A DNA stretch of 64,000 nucleotides, from the NCBI RefSeq assembly GCF_000165425.1, contig NW_001799511.1:36425-100424 (forward strand), read 5' to 3'. Below are positions 51,071 to 61,453 of this stretch, one piece after another (the first letter of the stretch is position 1; each line of letters begins with the position of its first letter). Below the pieces are notes generated by a model. The model saw only the letters and a list, made by a program, of their open reading frames with translations, had not been told where the DNA came from and searched no databases. Source of the DNA: Paramecium tetraurelia (taxonomy: Eukaryota > Ciliophora > Oligohymenophorea > Peniculida > Parameciidae). A program made the translations under genes and the position numbers.

Positions 51071-52677
51071 ATGTTAAAAATAATTAATCATTTAATTAAA
51101 AGATCAATAAATGTAAATTTTATTGTTATTTTTACCCTTATTTATATTTTGTTAGAAGGTAAGAATTTATATTGAAGATGACTAAGATGAATATTTGGTG
51201 TATTAAAACGACAAAATTTAATTTGAATTCCAAAAGAAGAATTTAATGTAAGAAGTGACTTGTAAACCTCCGAAATCCTTTGGTGTTAATAGTACAAGTA
51301 GTCTCATTGGATATTCAAATCAAACTTTAAGAATATAAAACGATGACATAGTTTCATTCAATGTTGTTGTATAGCAAGCAACAGAAAGGGATACGAGCAT
51401 GTATTTTATAATATAATTAAGAGAGCTCTATCAACAGAAGTAGTTTCAGAAGATGGAATATTGAAACCTAAAAGTGAAATTAAATTCCTATTATACTAGA
51501 TGTGCCCTTAAAAGGTCGATTTGACACCTGAAAATTATTGGACTCCTATACTTGTGAATGTTACAATCAATTAAGTAAGCTCAACCAACAAGGATACAAT
51601 AGAATTTGCTATGATATTTACATGTGATAAAGCATTCAGAGATAAAACATTTGATTGGAGTCTACCTATTTTACTAATCATTACAACCATATTGATTGCA
51701 TTTTTAGCAAAACACACAAGAATAATTTCGTTTAAATGGAGAGTCAATGGACATGACTTTTAAGGATTTGAAATCGGTTTTATGATTATTGGGATCTATA
51801 TATTAGCATATGCATCTGGAGCAACAATTGTGATAGCTACTGCTTTTTCAGATTTGATTCGATATTCTTTGATAGTAATTGCTTGCACTATTGGGACTCT
51901 TGCCATTTTCTTTCTCTCAACAGAGGTATTCAAATAAACTAAGTTTAGTTGGCCTGTCTATTGAAAGCAAACTCTTTTATTAGAAAATACAATTTAATAA
52001 TTGCTGCTGTCATTTCTTTATTGATTGGACTGCCTTATTATTTTTGGATGCCTTGGTACTTGAACGACATAATTTCTCTAGCCTTTATTTTCCTTATTGT
52101 AAAATTCTTCAGACTCAAGAACTTAAAGACAGCAGCAGCTTTAATGTTTTCTAACATGATATTGGATTCAACTTTTGCTATTTATATTCATTATACACAG
52201 GATCTATCTTACAACACTACTGTGTTATAATACTTGAACTGTCCTTTAGAATTACAATTACCTTTGATGAAATTGCAATATGATAAGAATTGCGCTTGGA
52301 TTTCCCTGTTTAGTCAGGCTGTTCCAGGGTTATTTCTAAGTCTGGCTTACAGAATAGACAGGAGTAAAAGAACATTTACTTATGGTTTGGCAGGGGTGAT
52401 GTCATTGATAATCTCTGAGGGTTTTTGGGTATTGGCCACAGTGTCAGTGAAACACTCTATTCCCTAGTCCTTATTCACATATCCTATTATGTTGGGTGCT
52501 TTAACACTGAATTCAATAAGGAGAGCAGAATTCAGTTCTTATTTGTTTGGAGATTATTTGTTTGATCAAAGTTATTATAGATTAAGGGGAATTAGTTTAG
52601 AGGACTGCAAAGAACCTTAGTTTCTTTTAAACATGGAAAGTCTTCCCGACATTAAAACACATCCCACAGATTTATGA
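51071..52677 (+). CDS. Signal-peptide-peptidase-like membrane protein, catalytic motifs lost
   Basis: About 513 residues with introns 51159-51177 (19 nt), 51401-51423 and 51926-51948. A hydrophobic N-terminus is followed by a lumenal domain of about 150 residues and then about nine membrane segments, the SPPL plan. The match to SPP/SPPL is clear in WYLNDIISLAFIFLIVKFFR, VPGLFLSLAYRIDRS and YPIMLGALTLNSIRRAEF. In active intramembrane aspartyl proteases the motifs are YD, GxGD and PAL. Here YD is LD (MILDSTFAIY), GxGD is replaced by LFSQ with no Asp, and PAL reads QSL. With one catalytic Asp missing, proteolysis is not expected. It may bind membrane proteins without cutting them. The first intron is unusually short, so that junction is less sure. 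Confidence 0.75.
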
Positions 52678-52733
52678 AGTAGAAAAGCTATTAATGTGAA
52701 ATTTTATAATCAAACATTTTTTATTAATATTTT

Positions 52734-53632
52734 ATGGAATTAAATAAATCGAATATAATGGTTGCAACTGATGGATCCCAAGCATCCAAATAAGCTTTCT
52801 TTGTACCTTAATTTATTATATTTATTAGTAAGCAGTCGAGTTCTTCGAGTACAAGAACATTTTCAATTAAATTATCGTAGCTCATGTATCTGATGAATCT
52901 AAAACCTATCTGCCTTTTGAATTCCAAAGCACAACAATTTATGAGGATTATAAAATCGAACTATTGTCAAGAGTAATTGATTTCCCTTTATTTATTTTTT
53001 AGTATCCAGAAGCAAATTACTAATTGGTTTTTCAGGAGAAAGCTTAAGGTTAAGAGAATATTAGAAATTAGATCTTGTCAATAGCAGGAGATTTGAATGT
53101 CAGTTATTTGATAGTGGGATTTAATGGGCGAAAGGGAATCAAGTAGGATGTTACTGTCTTGGGACAGACAGTGAGGAACTCAGTTTACAATAGTAAAGTG
53201 CCTTTGATAGCAGTTAAGAAACTGTATAAGAGAGATGAAACCAATGGATTCAAGTTCGTAGTTTGCATTGATGGATCTAAGAAATCGTATAAATCATTGG
53301 AAAGTGCAGTTGCCTTGTCTTTTGATGAGCGTGATAGTTTGTTGATTTGTTTTGCTCCCACGCCTGATAGGGAGGCGTTTGGAACTACTATTAAGACAAA
53401 GGTGGAAGAGTTTATGGCCAAATATCAAAGAAAATGGCAATATAAATAATTGGATCCATCCTACAGGGCTATAGAGAATGTGATTGAAATGATAAACAAT
53501 TCAGATGATCTTGACTTTGTAGTGTTCGGATCGAATGGATACAGAGCACAATTGGAAAGCAAGACATTTTTTGGTTCAACAGCTGATGAATTATTGAAGA
53601 GGGCAAAGGCAAACATTATAATGGTACCTTGA
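52734..53632 (+). CDS. Tandem universal stress protein (two USP domains)
   Basis: About 280 residues with introns 52803-52828 and 52973-53002. The first UspA-type domain starts NIMVATDGSQASKQAFFQAV and ends with GFNGRKGIKQDVTVLGQTV and KVPLIAVKK. The second starts FKFVVCIDGSKKSYKSLESA and ends GSNGYRAQLESKTFFGS and ANIIMVP. Both keep a Gly-x-x-Gly loop and a following Gly-Ser/Gln near the position that binds ATP in ATP-type USPs, so nucleotide binding is plausible for at least the second. USPs act in stress tolerance and signalling. No extra domain is attached. Confidence 0.85.
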
Positions 53633-53686
53633 ATATAAAATATATATTATAAAGTTAAATATATATATATAATTAAATAACTTCTA

Positions 53687-56600
53687 ATGAAAGAAACAAC
53701 CTAGTTGAAACCGGTGACATAGAAAAAAAGCAAGAGCAACTTTCTATTGGAAATGAATGAGAAGGATAAAGAAATCAATAATCAGATCATTAAGAACATG
53801 AATAAGCGAGTTAATTATCTAAAGAACCCTCGATTCAAAATTAACAAAGCGCCGGTTCTGTTTTCATACATCAATACAAAGCAAGTAAGATTAGTTTGAA
53901 TTAACTTAGGATATCGTGGTGGAGAAGGATTAGACAACATCCTTTAGAGTATTTCCGAAATAATTGATATTCAGAGAGTACATGTTGAATGGCATGTATG
54001 AAATAGATTTGTATGTTACCAATGCCACTGGGACTTTGTAGAGAATCAAAGTGTTACCACCTGAAAAGTGAGTGATTTAACATTATTTTAGAAAGGAGTT
54101 TCAGATAGCAGCAATCAAATACCCAACAAAGGAGGATGGATTCATAGCTCCAGGGATGAGTGCAGTATTAAAGGTCAGATTCAATCCATCCTCATTGGCA
54201 GAGTTTGATGATACTATTGCCTTAATAACGGAAGATCATATTTTAAAAGTTCCATTATTGGCAAGAAAAGAACCTCCACAACTGGACTTGCCATCATAAT
54301 TAGATTGTCAGAGTTGTTGGATAGGTGATTAAGTAGAAACAAGATTTGTAGTTAAAAATTCTGGAGGAGAAGCAGGCTATCGTTTTTTTATAAATAATCA
54401 ATAAGATTAGCAAGAAGAGGAGAATTATATATAGATTGGTAATTTCTACTTATCGCCTGCTGAATTCTTCTTGCATAAAGGAGAAACACAAATCATCTAA
54501 GCCATATTTAAACCAGATCTTGAAGGCGAAGTCATTGAAAACATCATTTTGGGATGTGACAATTTGACTCAGGCCACATTAAAATTGATTGGCAGAGGCA
54601 ACATGGTAGAATTAGGGATCTTAGGGATTGATAACATTAATCTCGAAAATTAAGAGCAATTATAAAAAATATTCTTTAACGATCCCATCCCAAAGGTAGA
54701 GACCAGTAGACAATTAAAGATAAGAAATAAAACATCAGTTAAAGTTAAATATCACTGGTATCTACAAAATGATGATAAGGAATTAAAATTAGAAGATGAA
54801 TAGAACTATTATTCCATCCAACCTCAAGAAGGATATTTTTAACCTAACGAAGTCATAGACTTTAAGATATTTTTACAGAGTGAAGAATATTACCCGCTAT
54901 TTTAAACTGCCTATTTAATCATTGATGATATTCCATTTGAAAGTATTAGGAATCCACCTCCTAATTTGAGACAGCAATTTGAAACTAATTCATAATCTGT
55001 GGCTATTGGATCTAATAGCATTAAACCATCAATCACTTACTTTGAATTTGAATTGATTAGCAAATCTGCACTTGGGGAAGTGAGTGTTACACCTCAATTC
55101 TACAAATTTCCTGTTCCTATTTGTGTGAATACATTGGCCTAGTATAAATTTTAGTTGTCAACGACATCTAAAACCTAAATGAAATATTCAATTAATCCCC
55201 TTCAATTGGATTATTTCTATATTCAAGAAAAACAAGGTGTCATTAATAATGAAGCTGAGATTGTCTTGGGGGTTCAAAGTTCTGAGGTTGGTCAAATGAA
55301 GTTGGAATACAGAATAGACTTTGATTATGCTAATTCTATTTTAATTACAGTCTTTGCTGAAGTCATAGCTCCTATTATATCAGTAAAACAAAGTTGGTTG
55401 AATTATGGATTGATTCAAACTTATTCATTGGAGTCATAAGAAATAACTATTAATAATTTGTCACCAGTTCCAGCTCTGATTAAAGCATAGTCTGGATCAG
55501 ATCAAAGATTATTATTTAATAAGGATTAATTTGAGATCAAACCAAACAGTTCAATATAATTTAAAGTTGAATTTCAATCTCGAGAGGCTGAAACTTATAA
55601 TGATTTCTTATATTTTTCTGTTGAAAATGGAGATTGTGTTGTTTTAGATGTATTTGCAGAAGTATAAAACCCAAGTGTTTCCTTAAATAGATTATCTCTT
55701 AATATTGATACACTGTATTGTGGAAATACCTACACCTTTGATTAAAGAGCATAATAATACATAATGCTATAGAATTTAGGTAATATCAGTACTCCTTTTG
55801 AATGGGTGGTTGATAATGAGAAATAAGATAAATACTTAGTCCAATTTGAACCTAAAAAGGGAGTTCTTAAGCCAAAAACAAATTAAATAATTAAATTCTC
55901 CATAAAACCTAAAGAAGGTGGTAAATTGAATGAACTCTTCGTTTGTGAAGTGCAAGGCTTGCAATATCCATTGGGATTTGAGATGAATACCATGATTTAT
56001 GGATTGTCTGTTGAATATGAATTAGTGGATGATAGTGCACACATTTCTTCGAAGACATCAGTCAGTTCAAAATCAAAAAGTCTCAAGGATTCGAGGAAAT
56101 CACTTTTGAAGGCAGACACTGAAATCAAAAATTAATAAATGGATAAATTAGAATTTTACAATTGTACTATCAACTAGCCAAAACAAGCTAAATTCTTAAT
56201 TAAGAACACATCTGGTATTCACACATAATTTAATTTATTCATGAGAAAATATCAGCCACATGCATTGGAAGAGTAATCAACTCTGTTTGATGATTTCGAT
56301 GCTAAATCTTAAGCAGCAAGAACAATCAAATTTGCTGAATCTTCAATTTCTAAATCTGTATCCAAAAAAGGGAAGATCTCCTAAGGAGGTAGACCTGTAG
56401 TGCTATTAACAAATAAGATTGAGAAAACACATAATTTTACATCTGAAGCAGGACTGAAATTGAATAAGCAAAAGAAGATGGAGCATGATTAAAGGGTGTA
56501 TCTGTCTAATAATCTGGGCATTGCAGTTGTATTTGAACCATCCTCTGGTACTTTGAATGCATATGGATCTGTGGTTGTTTAAGTGACAGTGTTCAATGAT

Positions 56601-58086
56601 ATTTGTGGATTGTTTGAAGACTTAATGTGTTGCGACATTCGAGGACTGCCTACAAAGGAATTTCCAATTGCAATAGATATTAAAGGATCTCCTATTGTCA
56701 TTAGTCCCAGTCAACTAGGATTTAATTACAAAACAGATTTCCCTACTTTCGATTTAGGTACTTACATGCGAAACTTTGGAACAATCAGCAGAGATTTCAG
56801 AGTGATGAATACAGGTCCTTAGGATGTTGAATTGGAATGGAAAATCTATAATTTAGGAAATAGCACAGTGTCGGATTACTTTGACATTAAAATAACAGAA
56901 CCACAACTAGGATCGGATTCATTGTGCGATGTTTAATTTATAGCAAATGAGCCTCCAGAATCAACGGATGGTCCATACTAAGTGGTACCAAATAAGGAGA
57001 GAATTAAGTAGAGGAAGGAGAAGCATTTCACTTTACATTTCACTACTCAAGACACTGGAAATTATAGTGCTTGTTTGGTAGCCAGGCCAAGACTGATTAA
57101 TTAGGATAAGACCATAGGCGAAGTTGCTTTCTATGTGAAAAGTGAGACTATCACACCTTACTTGACATTTGATAAGCTTGAAAAGTTGGAGGGAGGGTTT
57201 CAGGTTAAGTTTTAGAAATGGTCTAGTGGTTACAATCAAAAGTAGGAGAAGAAGTTGGTTTTAGTCAATAGGTAAAAGTCAAGTTTTGTATGTACATTTG
57301 AAATTGAGGGACCATTCAAATTAATTTAGACATCTACGAATTCACCATAGAAATACGAACTTGGTATGAAGACTGAAATTGCTAAAACATTCAATTTAGT
57401 AACTGATTCCCATGTGGAATTGCTTGTGAAGTTTGACGGTTATCAGCCTAATGACCCAGTTAATTGGCCTCTTACTTATAAAGTGTATCATCATGGATCA
57501 ATAAATATCTTTTATGCCAATGGAGACAAACAGTCAATTTAATTGGAAGGGATTCTATTGAGACCCTTTGTCCACTTAAATACCTCTGGGATTGATCAAG
57601 TTGAAGGACCTGAAGTATTGGATTTTGGAGATGTTCAGGAGGATAAAACTATTGCTATTTATTTGTCCAATTTATCTTTAGTGCCTGCCTAATGGAAATT
57701 GCAGCATTAAAAAAATCCATTAAGGAAAAATATAGTGGAACGAACTATGACTTTGGAGGACAAGGAAGAAATGAAGAAAACCGATGACCCATCTGTGTTT
57801 GAATTTTAAATTACAGAAGGTAAGTTGGATGGGCCATCCACTATGGTGCATACTTTACCTCATGCTACATGCTTACCTTATGAAATAACCATTGATGACA
57901 TAAGAGAGTTAGGTGTATAGCCATTCAAGATTCTCATTAGATTCAAAGTAATTGATGTCTTTTATTTTCTAGCCTACTGCTGAATTGTTGTACAAGTCCA
58001 AGTATAGAATTAAAGTTTAGGATGGCCCTAGTGTGGATTTCATTCTCAGAGGCACTGGCAAAGATTTGATCAAAAGAAAAGTATGA
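53687..58086 (+). CDS. DLEC1-like ciliary protein with ASPM/SPD-2/hydin-type Ig domains
   Basis: About 1,441 residues after introns 53885-53909, 54068-54091 and 57948-57972. The protein is a chain of immunoglobulin-like ASH domains, recognised by repeated patterns of the type VKVRFNPSSLAEFDDTI, FKVEFQSREAETYND and ISRDFRVMNTGPQDVEL. The order of segments near residues 200-350 (LDCQSCWIGDQVETRFVVK, NIILGCDNLTQATLKLIGRG, LKIRNKTSVKVKYHW) matches animal DLEC1, an axonemal protein. CFAP47, CFAP65, CFAP74 and hydin share these domains and are the alternatives. There is no gap or in-frame TGA in the whole reading. Confidence 0.78.
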
Positions 58087-58137
58087 ACAATTATATAATT
58101 TAATGGTTTAATTTATTAATAATAATTAATAATAATA

Positions 58138-59456
58138 ATGGATTTGAATTCAAACCCAGATTTTCCCTCTAACATTTCAACAGATGGGCTGATTCAACTG
58201 AAAAGGGAATAAGTGAGAAACTCACAGAGGAAAGAAGACATCTAAAATAAATTGTTGCAAAAAAGACAGCAATACATCTATCAATATGAATAGTTGTATT
58301 TGAAACAACAGGAACTCAGAAAAGAGGTGTGTTTATATTGTAATCTTAGGAACTTGCCCTCATATTCAATAAATCGATTGAGTAAGTGAATGATCACTTT
58401 TATTTGAATGAAGTGACAGAGGCTTTGGAAATAATGGTAAATTTGGAATCCAAACTTGAAAGCATCACAGACATACCAGAACAATTCTGTGTTAGCTCAT
58501 TTACGAATGTCTTGAATTAACTGGTGGCTCAATTGTCAGCCAACAATCAATTAGAATTCTTCCTCCTAACCATTTCCTTCGATTCGATTAACATGTCCCT
58601 CTTCCCTTAAGAATAGTCAGTGATGAGTGAGTACTTCTCCAAAACCCTTGAATTGCTTAAGAAGGAGAAGCACAGACATGCATAACACTTCCTTATCAAA
58701 CTATACTAAAATAGCCCATAATGGTTTGAAGCAGTACTCTTTTAAGAATTCTGTTCAGTCAGTAAGAAACTATTTGAATTATTACTCAAACACATTGATA
58801 ATCAAATAGTTTGGGTAATTCTGTCCTCGTTGAAGATTGTGCCCTATGATAACTTGATATTTTCAACCATCCTCAAAAACATTACCAATAAAAATGCCTT
58901 CCTCCTCTTGAGAAAGACACTCTGCCAAGAGGAATACTAACTCAAATACATCCAATCTAATATCTTCTATCTATTTACCCAAGTATTACAACAAGCAGAA
59001 GACAAACAGTACTTCTTAAATGAAGTCATAGACTGCATACTTAGCATTTGTTGTGTAAGACTTTTTAGATATCTTTTAGCTTAAGTTTGAATTATTCGAG
59101 AAGGTTATTACTTCAGGTTTGGCTCTTGTGATATCAGCCTAATCGATAAAGGATTTCACTGTTGAGGTACATAACTTATTCTATTCAAGGGTATATAAAA
59201 CTTATAGAGGATTGTCTATTGGATGTGTAGCAGCAAAAGTGAATTGTTGAATTAAAACATTAGAGAAGGCATATGGTTTTAGAGCATTTTCTTAATCCTT
59301 TTACAATAACAATTGAATCATGTAGTCTAAATTAATACTTTGGATATATTGAAATAATAGTTTAAATCTGATTTAGGTTGTCATTTCAAAGAGTTTTTCA
59401 GAACTACATATCAAGTGCCAGATAACATATAAACATTGATCGAAAGATACTTATGA
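58138..59456 (+). CDS. Importin-alpha-like ARM-repeat protein (divergent)
   Basis: About 415 residues after introns 58327-58349, 59055-59079 and 59167-59189. The N-terminus has a basic segment like an importin-beta-binding domain (LIQLKREQVRNSQRKEDIQN, then KLLQKRQQ). The rest is all-helical with Leu/Ile-rich repeats of about 40 residues, as in armadillo proteins. Importin-alpha carries nuclear-localisation-signal cargo. The classical Trp-Asn pairs that line the NLS groove are scarce here (WFEAV, WVILSS and WMCSS are visible). It is therefore a divergent member or a different ARM protein. It starts 51 bp after the DLEC1-like stop. Confidence 0.55.
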
Positions 59457-59480
59457 ATAATTAATATATTTCTACACATA

Positions 59481-60798
59481 TCAAAAATTTAATATTTAAT
59501 CCTTCATATGTTATTTCTCCATTGTGATCTTTTTTAAGGCTTCCTAGAAATCGGCATCATTAATGAACTCTTATTGTTTCTCAATGGCTATGTATGCGCT
59601 TTCATTTGTAATATTTTCCATATCTGCTCCCGAAAATCCATATGCATTCTTGGCTACTACATCGATCATTCCAGATGAAACTTAGTGTTTTTTCTATATA
59701 AAACCATCAGTAAATAGATTACATTTTGTAAATGAACCCCCATGATGCCTTTTCTCTCATTTTCTGATGGTAAATTTATCTCTATTTTGATATCGAATCG
59801 ACCACTTCTCAGAAGAGCTTCATCTAGAATTTAAATTCGATTGGTTGCTGCAATGACCACAATATTCTCATTCTCTTTAAACCCATCCAATTCTGTTAGT
59901 AATTAATTTAAAGTACTTACCCTTTCATTATCACCACCAGTTTCAGTTCCAAAATTTTAGTTCTTTCTTTTATATGCAATGCTATCAATTTCATCAATAA
60001 AGATGATTGCAGGAGACGATTGTCGTGCCTTTTTGAACAATTCTCTAACTCTCTTAGGACCAGTTCCTACATAGACCTCTATGAATTCTGTTGCTGAGCA
60101 GTATAAGAAATTGACATTGCTTTCAGTTGCAGTGGCCTTAGCTAGCATGGTTTTTCCTGTGCCTGGAGGTCCATATATCATGACTCCTCTTCTTAGTCTA
60201 GCACCGACATTTCTGTATTTCAAAGGATCTTACAAATATTCAATGATTTATTGAAGTTATTTCTTTGCGTGATCTAATCCATAAATATTCGAAAACTTAA
60301 CTCCAGTTGATTATGCAAGCATAGATTTATTAGAAAGTCTATTAGAATTAATTAAATGAGATGCAAAAATACCAAATGTATATGATAAGGCTGCTATGCT
60401 CATTATTATATACATCATTTGTTTCTCGTTGTAATAGATTTAAGTGGAATTTTAAAATCTTGGAACACCATATTCCCTTGGATTTATAAGAGTGATTCTT
60501 ACATCAATGCCTTCAATAATTCCTTTCCCTTTATCATGGGCTCAGCCTAGGTCGATAACCATTAGGCTTAATTGACACATCTGAATAAAATATGAGAGCC
60601 ATCATAAATTACTTCTTCAACCAATTTCTTTTGCAACACTAACATGAAATTGCTTATCTTCACTAGTGGCAAATTAGGTTTAGCTCTGGCTTTATACAAA
60701 CAAAAAACAGCGATCAACATAGCAGCAGAAGCTGAAACATTCAATTTATCATTAAATTTGCGCATTACTATTTGCATGAATTTTCTAAAATCAACCAT
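59481..60798 (-). CDS. FtsH-like AAA ATPase without M41 protease domain
   Basis: About 416 residues. It has a membrane segment near residue 30, an FtsH-type N-domain, a second membrane segment ([20 protein letters not shown]) and a full AAA domain: Walker [10 protein letters not shown], Walker [48 protein letters not shown] and [14 protein letters not shown]. In FtsH/m-AAA proteases a zinc protease with HEXXH follows; here the frame ends about 45 residues after the last AAA motif and there is none. Intron 59694-59722 is canonical. A 38-nt intron near the N-terminus (about 60554-60591) is needed to join the N-domain, so that part is uncertain. Mitochondrial location is likely from the family. 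Confidence 0.72.
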
Positions 60799-60923
60799 AT
60801 TTAATATATTAAAAAATAATAATAAAAATAAGTTCAAATTATTTGCTTCTAATCTATGGACTTCTGACAATCACTTACATATTAAGATTTGTATTTATAA
60901 TTATTAAAATAAAATTATTAAAT

Positions 60924-61430
60924 ATGAATTTAATAAATTAAAAAATAGTTAAGGCAGGATTTTTGAGTCGATTGGCTTCATCTTATCAATTAGATTGATC
61001 ATAGTTTGAGGATACCCTTAGACTATAGATCCATAGCGAATTTATTGGAAATTACACAAAGACATGGATCAAAAATAAGTATGCATAAATAGCTAAATTA
61101 GGTAATTCTTACAGATGCTATGATTACGACTAGGAGTCAAATAGCTATTGCAAAAAAGGCTTTGCAATCAAATGGAGTTATTTAGAAGAATATAACTGCA
61201 GTTAACATAGTTACATGTGAAAAAGTATATCAAAAGTACTTTGTCAATTTCCTAAGGTGAAAGCAATTAATTTGGAGTGGATCATGCATTAAATACTATA
61301 CAAGATCTACTGTTCCCATGAGAAGGAGACTTTGGAGAGAGATATTTCGGAAAATTAGATCAATAGTGAATATTTATTTTTAAGATTCCTCTTAAAGAAT
61401 ATACAATATTTTATGGTTGAATATTGTTGA
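60924..61430 (+). CDS. Small BRCT-like domain protein
   Basis: About 157 residues if one base is dropped near 60997, or with a 46-nt intron (60947-60992) instead. Intron 61225-61256 is canonical. The C-terminal 110 residues look like a BRCT domain: VILTDAMITTRSQIAIAKKA, then NITAVNIVTCEK and VKAINLEWIMHQILYK with the conserved Trp. BRCT domains bind phosphopeptides and occur in DNA repair and cell-cycle proteins. A complete repair enzyme is not attached, so this could be a single-domain protein or a fragment of a ligase- or PARP-like gene. The start is the first ATG. Confidence 0.45.
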
Positions 61431-61453
61431 TATGTTAAAATACAATATTTAGA

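Noticed and set aside
53185-53421. A minus-strand 78-residue frame.
   Set aside because: It is antisense to the second universal stress protein domain.
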